64,000 nt of DNA from Siderastrea siderea (lineage: Eukaryota > Cnidaria > Anthozoa > Scleractinia > Rhizangiidae), in assembly GCA_964030785.1 (NCBI GenBank), contig OZ034969.1, positions 30,391,401 through 30,455,400 on the forward strand, in the 5' to 3' direction. A program made the position numbers and the translations under genes. Positions 11,801-21,869 of this stretch are shown in pieces. Under the pieces are notes generated by a model. The model was not told the DNA's origin. It searched no databases and saw nothing but the letters and a program-made list of their open reading frames with translations. The stretch's first letter is position 1, and every line of letters starts with the position of its first letter.

Positions 11801-14425
11801 GTACTAGGGACAACCATGAGAAGAGCAGAAACTACATGGGATTGTCTAAGCAGCATTATTAGTTTTAATGTTATTATTTGTTATCAAAACAAGATAAACA
11901 GCCTGAACTAATGTTTTTCCTGTACCTCAAAGCTCCAGCCGCACCCTCCTGAATCCCACTGTTGTCATCAATCAACAGTGGACCCAGCCGTCGCACAATG
12001 TCCTGCTGAAGGAGTGCTGGAATGGCTCCGGGATCAAACACCAAATTCGCCAGACCAGCACAGGCACACTCTCGCTCAGTCGGGTTTGCACTTGTCAGCT
12101 AGACAAAATATTAGGTGTTTTAAGATTTATTTTTCTTAAGATTTGAAATAAGATATGTTTTGTCTATCTGTCTACTTGTCTAAAGACAGGACTATATTTT
12201 TTTTGTCCAGAAGAGTGAGAAAGCTTTTAGAAGCCATTTCCAAAATAGGGCATTCATAAAAAAACTGTGGTCTGATATAGTGAAAAGGGGGGTTGCACTT
12301 CGGGTTTTTGACGGATTTCTAATTGAATGGTATGAGAAATAACTCTGAATTAACAACTCAGCTTGCCCTGGTGTGCAGTTTAGAAGCTGAGCAATGGGGA
12401 CTTCTGGACAAACATCAACTCAGCACTGGGCTGGTGCAAAATGCAGTTTTCCTTTCTTGTTCTTCTCTTATAAGGTACAGTAGATGGCCTGCCAGAACCC
12501 TTAAATTCAATGAAATGCACCATTAAGAGCCACAACGACGACAAAACACCATGACTAAGATAATACGTTTATGTTTATTTTCAACTCAAATGTACAGTGT
12601 AAATAATTATTCCTTGTAATGTTTCGTGCTAATAGGGAGGTTTCGGTATCCAGATGCATTCTGTTGGTCACATAGTTAAAGTGGGTGTCCTGTGATTTGC
12701 TTACATTATACCGTACCAGTCCAAAGTTTCATACCAGTATGAATCATACTGGTATGAGTACATCCTTGTAACTGTCCTGGAACAAGATTCTCATTCAATT
12801 AAGAAAACCTATGCTGATATCATGCACATTGTAAATAATAAGTGACACACCAGTACGAGTCATGCTGATACCATTTCCATCATTCTGGTAGTTAAATGGA
12901 AACAAGATTCTCATTTTTTGTTCATCCTGACATGAAAACAGATTGTGATGTCATCCCAGGAGGGTACTCTGAGTTTCAAGTGATGGGGATGATCAGATGG
13001 GGGTAAAAATCAAAACCCAAAAAAATCCCTAGGGCTTCAAACAAAATCCAAAAAAATCCCTGGACCAAAAATTAACCCCCAAAAATCCCATGCCGAATTT
13101 CCAAGCCTTAAAAATTTCCAGAAAGGATTAAATGACATAATATGAAATGTTTGTGTTTGCCTATATTCATCATACCAGCTGATTTATCTTTCCCTCACCT
13201 GGTAGTCATTCTAACAACACTAGGGACACCCAAGAACATCTGTTTCAACAATAACATTATGAATGACAACTCTAAACAAGACCACCCGGGCAAGAACAAG
13301 TTTCGTTGTACTTTTCGCAGAACGACACGGCCGGGATACGCGGGCACCACCACGAATCTTGTTTTGAATACCCAAAAAAATCCCTATTTAAATCAAGCCA
13401 CCCAGAAAAATACTTGCCAAATTTTCCTACCCAAAACAATCCTGGAATCGAAAATTTTAAACCCGAAAAAATCCTTCAATCATCCCGTCACTTGAAATCC
13501 AGAGTACCCCCCCTGGGGATATCATGTTAAGGTGGAATGGCTTTTCATTCAATAATCCTTTTTCTTCACCATTTCATTTCAGATTGAAACCGGTGCCACT
13601 AAGAAAATGGTTAAGATAAAGGCGGTAGTAAGTTCAATCTTACTTGAATGAAAGTCCTGCCAGTTTACACTCCCATACGCATGCTCAAAGTTCTCCTGAC
13701 TATACTAGGGTGACAGCTGAATAAAGGACTATTTCCTTTTTGGCTTAACTGCAGTATACCCCGGAACTCTAGCTGTACTACACATCTACCTAATATTCGT
13801 AACGTCATCAGAGCAAGCACAGGAGATGAACATGCTAGTCCATCATAGGGTTATTCCCAGCTGTATGTTGCCGGTACCCGCTTATACATCTGGGTGGAGA
13901 GAGACAACGTGGAGGAAGGTTTCTTGTCTAAGGAAACAACATGATGGTGTTGATGCGAAGATACTTTTCCAGTCAACTTTGAGAGCTTTCAGATACTTTG
14001 AGAACTATTAATAAATTTTCAAGGCAAAGAAAAGTGGACAATTGGCCACATTTTCAGTCAACTTTGAGAGTTAAAATTCCACGAGGTGGATACACTGGGC
14101 ACACAGCCTTGTGTCCGGTGAATTGAACTTGAGAGAGCTATGACTACCTAGAAGCGTAGCCAGATAGGTATACATGGTGTAGACAGAATTGCGGGGTATT
14201 CTGCAGTTACTCCTTCTTTTCTCTAATTACCAATCGATGATGTACCGTACACAAGGTATGACTGAATAAAATAATAAAAATCAAGATTACCTTTTCCACA
14301 AGAGGCAAGGTTTTAACACCAACATCAGCATTTACTTGTGCATCGTTTACAGCTTCTTTGACGCTTGGAAGACCTGTGGGTCTGTTCCGAAATGATGAAC
14401 GCTTCTTTGCTTTTGTCTTCCCCAT
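2874..14425 (-). CDS. HEATR3: HEATR3 / symportin (Syo1), N-terminal half, eight coding exons
   Basis: HEAT/ARM-repeat adaptor that in yeast and human carries ribosomal proteins RPL5 and RPL11 into the nucleus for 5S RNP assembly. Exons on the minus strand, all with GT-AG borders and compatible phases: 14291-14425, 11926-12098, 11322-11409, 5807-5913, 5341-5450, 4489-4635, 3576-3721, 2874-2949 (982 nt, about 327 residues). The start [12 protein letters not shown] resembles the basic N terminus of the family. Exon 2 has [14 protein letters not shown] and [10 protein letters not shown], exon 3 [12 protein letters not shown], exon 6 CLHTVTEDN, exon 8 [15 protein letters not shown], all close to my memory of human HEATR3. 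The human protein is about 680 residues, so the C-terminal half is missing from the window; the last donor (G|GTAAGA at 2873) predicts more exons to the left. The acidic segment that lies between the exon 7 and exon 8 regions in human is not seen. Introns are rich in mobile elements. Confidence 0.85.
5467..5529. repeat. Perfect 63-bp AT-rich palindrome in HEATR3 intron
   Basis: Two 31-base arms, exact reverse complements, with a single central base (5498). It lies in the HEATR3 intron, its near edge about 15 bases from the acceptor AG (5451-5452) of the exon at 5341-5450. The T-run at the end of the palindrome forms part of the pyrimidine tract of that acceptor on the minus strand. Confidence 0.9.
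5978..6185 (+). repeat. tRNA-derived SINE copy 1
   Basis: Starts with a tRNA-like head: GGCACACTGGTGTAGTGGTTA resembles an A box (TGGTGTAGTGG). The region expected to hold the B box is degenerate. The body (from TGTTGTTTCCTTAGACAAGA to about TGTGATAGACTAGCA) recurs on the opposite strand at 13833-13952, which shows a dispersed repeat. Lies in a HEATR3 intron. No clear poly(A) or simple tail was defined, so the 3' limit is approximate. Confidence 0.55.
7384..8542. mobile_element. TIR DNA element, 8-bp target duplication (hAT-like), copy 1
   Basis: Ends are inverted repeats of about 32 bases beginning CCCAGGGGGG(G)TACTC and reading on through GTATACATGACGGG. Flanks CACTAATC (7376-7383) and CACTAAAC (8543-8550) match at 7 of 8 positions, and the uninterrupted tandem unit elsewhere in the array shows CACTAAAC was the target. 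Subterminal repeats of the type TATTTTTTTGGGT occur near both ends in inverted orientation. The 8-bp duplication is typical of hAT elements, but P and Merlin elements can also give 8-9 bp. No transposase is recognised; the interior carries a 142-residue ORF. A poly-G/poly-C run next to each TIR may be length-variable. Confidence 0.75.
7713..8141 (+). CDS. Unrecognised 142-residue ORF inside the 8-bp-TSD element
   Basis: ATG-initiated ORF ([14 protein letters not shown]...) ending at TGA 8139-8141, lying wholly between the two TIRs of the element at 7384-8542. I do not recognise any domain. The composition is ordinary for a soluble protein, with mixed charge, a basic stretch around residues 48-62 (RRPYR..., TRRRTEY) and an acidic C terminus; no signal peptide, membrane segment or zinc-finger spacing. 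A 142-codon frame is long for this AT-rich intronic setting, which argues mildly for past or present coding. It could be an element-encoded protein, a captured host gene fragment, or chance. No promoter or poly(A) signal was assigned. Confidence 0.3.
   Translation: MMSINVFHVTLAAPRELFITVTRLWDDIAFESECRYDDRRPYRLAQVLGMHCVTSTRRRTEYVKPVNLQRDNEKPIKLLVQSFTLLRDQKFVRTSSPEEVNISDVISPVSLTREGDVFRLSLADTTFLEAYFPLDTADDASI
12955..13517. mobile_element. TIR DNA element, 8-bp target duplication, copy 2 (non-autonomous)
   Basis: Inverted ends of about 38 bases beginning CCCAGGAGGGTACTCTG and, on the other side, CCCAGGGGGGGTACTCTG, continuing through TTTCAAGTGA. Flanks GATGTCAT (12947-12954) and GATATCAT (13518-13525) match at 7 of 8 positions. 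Subterminal CCCAAAAAAATCCC repeats are inverted between the two halves. Shares the CCCAGGGGGG-TACTC terminus with the element at 7384-8542, so they belong to one family. Only 563 bp, no plausible transposase. Lies in HEATR3 intron 1. Confidence 0.75.
13833..13952 (-). repeat. tRNA-derived SINE copy 2, 3' part
   Basis: Reverse complement of the body of the SINE at 5978-6185: the 20-base block TGTTGTTTCCTTAGACAAGA is identical, followed by matching CTCCAC, TCTCTCCACC, GCAACATAC and a CTATGATGGACTAGCA end. The tRNA-like head is missing, as in 5'-truncated insertions. Confidence 0.5.
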
Positions 14426-14576
14426 TACTTTACTCTTAAAATCAGATTTGGCGACCAAAACAACAAACTTCTTGTCTGCACTAAGCCGCCATTTTGTTTC
14501 GCAAGAGTACACGTGCTTCTCATTGTACAACCTCTGGTCACTTTGTACGAAGGCGCGGGCAGCCTTTGCGAAGTAC

Positions 14577-14814
14577 GCGCGCGTTCGCGTTTCTCGAAAG
14601 CCCCGAAAAGTTTTCGGGCCCGAAAAAGCCATTCGTAAAAATGTGAACCACTCATTCTACAAAGCTGTTATCATAGCTTATCTTTAAGATAAGAAATGTT
14701 TAACTTATGGCAAAGTTTTATGCTTGGAAACTTCTTTGTTGACAAGATACAGTGTGATTTATCTTGCCCGAAATCGACCCGACAAGTTTCGGGGCTTTTT
14801 TTGAGAAACGCGCG
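14577..14814. mobile_element. Inverted-repeat MITE in the HEATR3 5' region
   Basis: Arms of about 50 bases, imperfect: GCGCGCGTTCGCGTTTCTCG plus AAGCCCCGAAA on the left, and TTTCGGGGCTTTTTTTGAGA plus AACGCGCGC on the right. The core is AT-rich. The element begins about 150 bases upstream of the HEATR3 start codon, so it probably overlaps the promoter or 5' UTR. No clear target duplication. Confidence 0.5.
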
Positions 14815-14825
14815 CCTGGGGCAAG

Positions 14826-15265
14826 GGCGTAGGGTGTATTCCCTCATATAATCTAGACATATGAGTATGCGCGACGCCGAAAGGTATGGTTTTCGAGCTG
14901 TTTTGGTCTGAGATGGGATATAGATTAGTGATTTAAGCCATTTTGGTCTGAAATAGTGCGTTCTGGTCTGGAATTGGTTATGGCCACTAAGCCAATGGTA
15001 TGGTTTTTAGAAGAAATTATAACTACCTCATTTTATTATTCAGTTATTATTATCATTTTTTTAATATGTGCGTTTTGATTTATATCTGGAATTTAAACCC
15101 TTCTCAAATGTTTAAACAAACCGTCGCAGTTCCTGGGTAGTGTATTCATTTTATAGGGCTTGTCTGAAATAGGGTAGGGAAAATCACATTTTGATCTGAA
15201 ATAGGGCAAGGGTTTCAAGAAGTGGGCCGCGCATCCCACCGACATTTTTTGGGAGTTCCCTCTCC
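14826..15265. mobile_element. Degenerate non-autonomous DNA element fragment
   Basis: Contains several short repeats of the form GGTCTGAAATAG / GGTATGGTTTT, first and second half similar, and ends in GTGGGCCGCGCATCCCACC followed by TTTTTTGGGAGTTCCCTC. Such reiterated GTCTGAAA/GGTATGG motifs are typical of a coral MITE interior as I remember it. TIRs cannot be paired convincingly. Confidence 0.35.
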
Positions 15266-17534
15266 CAGAAGTATCATGAGATCTATCATGAGTATTAAAC
15301 TTGCACATACACTCCTCTTCTCTGTTTCCTTTTTCCTTGTTTTCAATCGAGCTTGGTCACCCGCATCACAAGAAGTCACGAGAAAAACCATTCTGGAGTT
15401 TGTTGTTGTTGCATTTTATTGGTCATGGAGTGCATATTACGATCGTCCTGGAGCACAGGATCTCCTTACTTGCTTTCGAAAAAATAAACTAAACTCATAT
15501 TTCCCGATGGCCCCACCCCAGTTCGTTATTAGCCAAGATCTGATACTGGATTTTCCACTCAATCTCACATGAACTCCTACTCCAGTTGACTAGAAAATTA
15601 TGACGTTTTTTTTTGTTTTGTTTTTTTGCATTATTTCTTACACTGCCACCATTATTTTATATCATGTTCTCTGTAAAGCCACGAACAGTGAAGGCTGGAG
15701 AACTTTTTTACAGCAGAACGAAGGTAGTAGACTGGTAGTCCATGTGATTCCTTCATGATAAGAACGTGACAAACAAAGGTCACGCCTTGTCACGCAATGC
15801 ACACCATAGGTGTTCATGTTATTGGCCAAGGCTCGGATTTCACAATAGTCTATTTCTGTTGCGAAGAAACCAATCAGAATTTCTTAATTTAGCTACGTCC
15901 TCAGTCTAAATTTACAATCAACCTGTCACTTCTTAGCGTCCGAGGGTAAAGGAACATTTTATACAGTCGATCGGGAAGAGATAGAAGCGATATGATTACC
16001 AACGGAGAACAAGGTTAGCGCACTGACGAGCACCGTTTCGACTTACTATTTAGGGATCTATTCATTCATTATCCTTTTTCTCCCGGGATATACACCAATA
16101 ACTCTCAAAACAACTTGAATCTATCGCCTAATTTCTGAGACATAAGTATTTGGTATTGCAAAACCAAGCGCTTTTATAGGGAACTGTCCCTTCGATTCTT
16201 TTCACAACCTCGCGATCTCCCTTCGCCATTCAACCCTTAGTACTCCATGTTGTGTACGTGTATTACTTTAGAAAGTATCCGATCTCGATTTTAACAACTG
16301 ACTAGAAACTTGTCCAACAGTATAAGCACAGTTGCCTTTGAACCAAACCTAGAGGAAACGTTGCATGCAATATTTATGTCGCTTTCTAAAAGAATCTTTT
16401 TACGCTGTGTGACTAGTAATAGCTCAAAATGGCTCGCAAATTACCATAAACAGAACGCACGCTGGCGAACTTACGTAATTAACATTATTGCCGGCAAACC
16501 TACTACCAAAATGAACTTTTTGTTTTTAAAATGTCGTGTCATAAAGACCTTTTCCCTAAACATTTTAGTAGTTGACCATGTCATATTTCCACAGCGCGAT
16601 CGTCAAATTTCGATGTATCATATTCTACTGACCCCATACACGTACCGACTACCTCCATGGCTTTCATATTTAATGAAGGATAGAGACAAAGCTCATGTGT
16701 AAAATTGAAAGGAATACATTAATATATTTTTCGATTCCATAGACTTTTACATCGTTTATATACAATAAAAATTCACCTAACAGTATGTTCTTGAATCTTC
16801 GCGCGCCCTGTTCACCAGTAAGGGTCACTATTAAAAGGACCCTGTTTCGTTGCGGCTAACTGCTTTTTCACGCAGACAGTAAGCGAGTTTTATCATGTTT
16901 TGTGCTCTCAGACAAGTACAATTCTTCTGTCTGAATCTGTCAAGTCTACTTTCTGATTAGTCTAAATCCTGCTACCGTGACCAAATAGTGACGCAATCTG
17001 ATAACATGTCAGTACACAATATAAACAGGAGCCCATGATATAAATGAACAACAAAAGCGGCGAGAAAAAGACACGTTCTCTTAGACTTTACGGCAAAGCT
17101 TTACACTGTTTATTAAACTTCATTATAATGATTTTAATTTATCGATTGTGGTTCACTACGGGCGGAAATTATTTAGCAGGGGAATGAGGTGAAATTTCAG
17201 TGCTTCCGATGTTGAAGCGAAAGTTTCCGATTGCTAATCGAAAAATTGTCGATAAGAAAACTTTACCAGAAACGCAGCGCGTCCTTCATAATTTTTGCTT
17301 TTTACAGGTTTCTTAAGGAGCTGTTTTGAAATTTGCTTTCGTGACTCGCCCACTTACTGGCACCTGGGAAACCAAATTTTTAGAAGCGGAATATTGTTAA
17401 ACAACCGAAGACGTCCGATTGTTAAAAAATACAATGGCTGCAGCAGGTAATCACACTATCCGATCGAATCCATAATTGATCAGCGTGTATCAACTCGAGC
17501 CGCCATTTCTACCACAGTGTTTGTTATACAAAAC
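15266..17534. other. Intergenic region between HEATR3 and alanine aminotransferase
   Basis: No convincing gene. The two longest frames (15222-15572 and 16310-16702, + strand) have no recognisable domain and weak coding character. HEATR3 and the aminotransferase are transcribed divergently, so this 3-kb stretch should hold both promoters. Just before the aminotransferase start lies an AGCCGCCATTT motif (17499-17509), whose complement AAATGGCGGCT resembles a YY1-type element. Confidence 0.5.
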
Positions 17535-17744
17535 ATGGCTTCCAGCCGCTTACCAAGCTTGTTAGGTAGACGATCTTTGACCGCATCTTTACAACTTCGT
17601 TCCTTCTCTTTAGCCCACGCAAAATGTTGGAATAGCAAAATTCTTACCGGAGAAACGATGAATCCATTCGTGAAGCAGATCGAATATGCCGTGAGAGGAG
17701 CTATTGTAGAGCGGGCAGGAGTTTTGGAGAAAGAATTAGCAAAG
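17535..17744 (+). CDS. GPT2: Alanine aminotransferase (mitochondrial type), first coding exon
   Basis: Catalyses alanine + 2-oxoglutarate to pyruvate + glutamate with PLP. The exon encodes 70 residues from ATG at 17535 to a donor (AAAG|GTACGG, 17744/17745) in phase 0. Residues 1-32 (MASSRLPSLLGRRSLTASLQ...) are rich in Arg, Ser and Leu with no acidic residue, as in a mitochondrial presequence. Residues 42-70 (KILTGETMNPFVKQIEYAVR then GAIVERAGVLEKELAK) match the conserved start of the ALT family, where MNP-x(4)-EYAVRG is diagnostic. The PLP-binding region is encoded by later exons, which I could not find in the rest of the window. Several mobile elements lie downstream and would have to sit in its introns. 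The family call is strong; the GPT2 versus GPT label rests on the presequence. Confidence 0.75.
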
Positions 17745-18392
17745 GTACGGATTTATATTGTTTTATCCAGATAATTTGAAGTTAAGAATTTGTTTTTAAT
17801 GACGCTGAAACTTTATTCTGGCGTTATCAGGTTGTTCTTTACAAAAATTGAAGGCCAGTTCTGGAATGGTTGATCGATTTATAAGGAAGGTTGTTAAGCT
17901 TACTCCAGACGCCAGGTTGTTGGGTGGGAAATCGATACTCTTACTTGCAAAAATGCCCTGTGTCTTCATCTTGCGATCGCAAACTGTTATTTCTAAAACT
18001 ACAGTACTGGAATGTAAAGAAATCAATGATCACCTCTCCAATTTTTTTTGGAGCTTAGAAATGAATATAAGCTTAAGTTCTTATAAGGTTTGGGTTAACA
18101 TTATGAGCCAATCAAACCAATTTAACAGTTAAGCTTATCATCTATAATTCAAGTGTAAGGATCGTTAATTAAATATTTAAGTATCATTGAGGTCTTGTGT
18201 AAAAGTTTTTGAACTCACAGTGCTACAATCCAAGCAACAAATCTCTGTGAATTTGGGTGAGGTGGGGTGGGGTTGTGTTGATGGGACTCTAAAACCGTAC
18301 CCTATACCCTATGTAACCTTGTTCAGTTGCATTATGCAACCCTATTCTAGACTAGACACCAAACACACATACCCTCTCCAAGCCTTATATAA

Positions 18393-19324
18393 GGGAAGGT
18401 ACGTTTTTTCTTGGAGGGGAGGGCTGGGGAATTTTAGCATTTTTTTCCCAGAAAAGTGTTGGCCCTCCCTTGCATTTTAATTAAAAAACTTCTGACCCCC
18501 CCACCTTTAGGTGACTCACAAAAGTGTGACCCTCCCCTCACTACTACATGGTATGTCCCATGCTGTAGAAACCTCAGAACGTTTCGCTTGTGAACACAAT
18601 GTGTTTGAATATGGATATATTTATCTCGATATTGAATGTGTGCGCGCTGAAACAAGGAAAATGCGAACAATCAATGTGGGATATTTACGTTTTATAGCTG
18701 AAGTTTGAATATGGAAGTATTTGAGTATTATAAAAGTTTTGAACATAAAATATCTAAGGGAAAATACACGCGCTTCTGTCTCCGACTAGCCGGCATTACT
18801 GTTGGTTATTTTAACAGAAAGGTTTATTTGTTTAGCATGCGAAATCTGCCTCTCAAAAACAAATATTTCCTACATTTCCAACAGCGTGGAGCGCATTGTT
18901 GGATCTACTAGTAACTCTTCAGAACTAAACGACTCAGGAGATCAGGCAGCGGATAGCCAACAGCAAGAAGCTGAAGAAACGATACCTGAGTCAAGTACTT
19001 CTCGATACGGACGGAAAAGGACACGAGTCCTCCGAGATAAATTATGTGCCATGGTATAATAGACATGTAGAATACTTACCTATAATGTACCTATAATAAA
19101 ACAACAAATTAAATCAAAGTAGGTGAAAAGAAAAACTTAATCTGTAAGAAAAATGGAAAGCAACATCACAAATATTTTCATTAAAAAATTCTGGAAAAGG
19201 TGTGTGACCCTCCCTTGAATAGCTCACATGAGGTATGGCCCTCCCCTTTTGGTGCTCATTTTCACTGATGACCCTCCCCTCTGAGGCCCCAGCCCTCCCC
19301 CCCCAAGAAAAAACGTACCTTCCC
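18393..19324. mobile_element. TIR DNA element with TAA flanks (PIF/Harbinger-like?)
   Basis: Inverted ends of about 35 bases beginning GGGAAGGTACGTTTTTTCTT and continuing into a GGGGAGGGCTGGGG run; TAA directly repeated on both sides (18390-18392, 19325-19327). A 3-bp TAA/TTA duplication and a GG-rich TIR are features of PIF/Harbinger elements. Subterminal GACCCTCCC motifs recur at both ends. The interior has a 3' coding-like stretch (18861-19059) rich in Ser, Glu and Gln that ends in a basic motif (RYGRKRTRVLRDKL), but no transposase. It sits within a more degraded repeat whose halves lie at about 18240-18390 and 19328-19560. Confidence 0.6.
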
Positions 19325-19327
19325 TAA

Positions 19328-20000
19328 TTAGTTCCCAAGTGCCAATTCTCACTGTAGACTAAAATCGTCATACCACTTGTGAGTTTCCCAATAAATGACA
19401 TCTTATTCTAGACCAAAACTCTCTGATTTCTATATCGTATCCCATACTTGAGTGCTTTAGAACAATACCCTTCACAGTGCCACATAACAGGATAGCTTGT
19501 AGATGGTAGTACCCCCTCCTCCCTCCTCCCCTCCGGGAGAAAAACACAACAAGAAAACCTGATAATATTGCAGGTGGGCTGGGTCACAGTTAGCACATAT
19601 CATCACTGTGCCCCTTGTGCATTTTACACAACAGGGAACATCAATAATTATTTCTAGCCAGGATATTAGCTGCCCTTCTTACGCTACACAAATATCTAGA
19701 AAGCAGCCCTGTAAAAATGATTTGTAGTAGCAGGCAACATAACAATAATTTTATTAATTAACAAGTAATTAGTAGCCTGCATCGCAGACAGTGTACACCA
19801 CCGGTATAGTCTGTCTGCGTAAGGGCTCCCAAAAGCTTGTTCTGATATCCCACAGGTTTGCAGAGATATCTGTATCTGTTTCTGCTTGGCTAGATTCTTA
19901 CACGCTTTGCGACTGGACATTTCAGTTATGCAACAGTACTCCACATTAATTTGCTAAAAATGATCGATTGTTTTGTTGTTTGAAAACGGAAATGGTTGGA
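19328..20000. other. Repeat-derived sequence up to the assembly gap
   Basis: 19328-19560 looks like the right half of a degraded element: TCTAGACCAAAACTCTC resembles MITE interiors and a run of CCCTCCTCC closes it. 19600-20000 shows no gene. Confidence 0.35.
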
Positions 20001-20200
20001 NNNNNNNNNNNNNNNNNNNNNNNNNNNNNNNNNNNNNNNNNNNNNNNNNNNNNNNNNNNNNNNNNNNNNNNNNNNNNNNNNNNNNNNNNNNNNNNNNNNN
20101 NNNNNNNNNNNNNNNNNNNNNNNNNNNNNNNNNNNNNNNNNNNNNNNNNNNNNNNNNNNNNNNNNNNNNNNNNNNNNNNNNNNNNNNNNNNNNNNNNNNN
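20001..20200. other. Assembly gap (200 N)
   Basis: Exactly 200 undetermined bases, a round number, so probably a placeholder of unknown true length. It removes the 5' part of the Gypsy element. Confidence 1.
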
Positions 20201-20201
20201 C

Positions 20202-21578
20202 GCAACCCAGTTTGAGCCATTATCTGTAACCAGTGAAGCAGTTGCTAGAGAACCACGTCGTGACCCAGTCCTAGCAAGGGTGTACGAGTCCATCATGAAA
20301 GGATGGTCTGCTCGTGTTGGTGGAGACAAGCCTTACTACGAGCGGCGCAATGAACTGACGGTTCACCAAGGTTGCATTCTATGGGGAATGAGAGTGGTAA
20401 TCCCCAATAAGCTCCAAGACAGAGTGTTGGAGGAGCTGCACGACGGGCATCTGGGTGTGGTAAAAATGAAAGCGCTAGCGAGGAGCTACGTCTGGTGGCC
20501 TAATATCAGTGGCCAACTGGAAGAGCTAGCGAAAGCCTGCAGTGGGTGTCAGCACAACCAGAAGATGCCTACTAAAGCACCATTGCCTCCATGGGAGTGG
20601 GCCACTACACCATGGCAACGCATACACATAGACTATGCCGGCCCATTCCAGAACTCGATGTTCTTAGTAGTTGTCGATGCACACAGCAAGTGGCCGGAAG
20701 TGGTTCCTGTTAGTTCCACCACTTCAAGTTCGACCATCGAAGTCCTACGCGATTTATTTGCCAGATTTGGAATTCCTGAACAGATCGTTAGTGACAACGG
20801 TACACAATTCGTTTCTAAGGAGTTCCAGGCGTTTGTCAGGTCCAATGGTATCCGCCATTTAACGTCAGCACCATACCATCCGGCTACAAACAGTCTAGCT
20901 GAGAGGGCTGTACAAACTTTCAAGCAAGCGTTACGTTCCATGCATCAAAGTCCAAAGCCGGTGAAGGAGAAGTTGGCAAAGTTTCTCATAGCTTATAGGA
21001 ACACTCCTCACTCCACTACCGGTGTGAGCCCTGCACAGTTACTCCTTGGAAGACCGTTGCGCACTCGCCTAGATTTGGTGAAACCTAACTTGAACCGTAA
21101 GATGGTTAACCAACAGCATCAGCAGAGCTTTAGGGCCGCGAATGAGAAAGGTAGACAGTGTCGTCAGTTAGAGGTTGGTGACTCTGTGATGTCACGAGAT
21201 TATCGGGGGGATCTGAAGTGGCGTTCAGGGCTGATTGTCAAGAAGACAGGTCCACTGATGTACGAGGTGCAGGTGGCACCTGGGATTATTTGGCGTCGAC
21301 ATATCGACCAGCTGAAGCCAACGGCGGTTGAGCCCGACACTGTTGAGGTCAGCCAACCAGAAGTGGTCAGCCTACCACCAGCGCCAATCCAACAGAGTGC
21401 ACCACCCGATGTGGTTGGTACAGTTCCAGAGGATCCCGTGGCAGATCAACCGGAGATGGTTTCTGTTCCCTCACCTGTAGCCACCGACCCTCCTGAAGTG
21501 ACTCCAGTCAGTCCTATGGTCCGTGAGCGGCGGTACCCCCAGAGAGTGCACAGGGTACCACAGAGACTCGATCTCTGA
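20202..21578 (+). CDS. Ty3/Gypsy retrotransposon integrase, 3' end of pol
   Basis: One open frame of about 458 residues from the gap to a TGA at 21576-21578. In order: an HHCC zinc-binding domain (HDGHLG ... ACSGCQ), the integrase catalytic core with the DDE triad visible as IDYAGPF, VSDNGTQF and SLAERAVQTFK, the typical IAYRNTPHSTTGVSPAQLL block, and a C-terminal GPY/F-like segment (KTGPLMYEVQ). The tail is Pro/Val-rich. The enzyme would join retrotransposon cDNA to host DNA. Protease, RT and RNase H must lie in or before the gap, but the 400 bases to its left do not look like pol, so the element is truncated or rearranged. No stop or frameshift is seen in the part present, suggesting a rather young copy. 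Confidence 0.9.
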   Translation, partial: ATQFEPLSVTSEAVAREPRRDPVLARVYESIMKGWSARVGGDKPYYERRNELTVHQGCILWGMRVVIPNKLQDRVLEELHDGHLGVVKMKALARSYVWWPNISGQLEELAKACSGCQHNQKMPTKAPLPPWEWATTPWQRIHIDYAGPFQNSMFLVVVDAHSKWPEVVPVSSTTSSSTIEVLRDLFARFGIPEQIVSDNGTQFVSKEFQAFVRSNGIRHLTSAPYHPATNSLAERAVQTFKQALRSMHQSPKPVKEKLAKFLIAYRNTPHSTTGVSPAQLLLGRPLRTRLDLVKPNLNRKMVNQQHQQSFRAANEKGRQCRQLEVGDSVMSRDYRGDLKWRSGLIVKKTGPLMYEVQVAPGIIWRRHIDQLKPTAVEPDTVEVSQPEVVSLPPAPIQQSAPPDVVGTVPEDPVADQPEMVSVPSPVATDPPEVTPVSPMVRERRYPQRVHRVPQRLDL

Positions 21579-21726
21579 ACTGTTTTTCTTTTTCTTTTTC
21601 TTGTTTTCTGTTTTTCTTAGAAACTGTAGGTTGCCGGACACTGTTAGTCGATTTAGTTGTTTCCTTGAGATTGTATCTTAGGCTCAGTCTACAAACTAGG
21701 GACAGATCATTTTTGTGTGGAGGAAA

Positions 21727-21855
21727 TGTTATGGTCTCCCTGTGCGTTTACCATATATAGTAATTACATGCGCATGCATAGATTCAATAAAACGTGTTTG
21801 CAGTGAACCGCCATGTTGTCCTGGTGCGTTCCTAGATCTCTTGTCAATACATGAC
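21727..21855 (+). repeat. Probable 3' LTR of the Gypsy element
   Basis: Begins TGTTATGGTC, a common Gypsy LTR start, directly after a purine-rich GTGGAGGAAA tract (likely polypurine tract), about 150 bases behind the integrase stop. Contains AATAAA (21786-21791). The end is set at CAATACATGACA by position only; the 5' LTR is not in the window, so both limits are inferred. Confidence 0.5.
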
Positions 21856-21869
21856 AGATACCAAGTCTT

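Noticed and set aside
16310..16702. 130-codon + strand ORF as a gene
   Set aside because: No domain, no start context or splice support, and amino-acid content typical of AT-rich non-coding DNA.
19968..20329. ORFs spanning the N gap on both strands
   Set aside because: The undetermined bases make them artefacts except for the integrase frame to the right of the gap.
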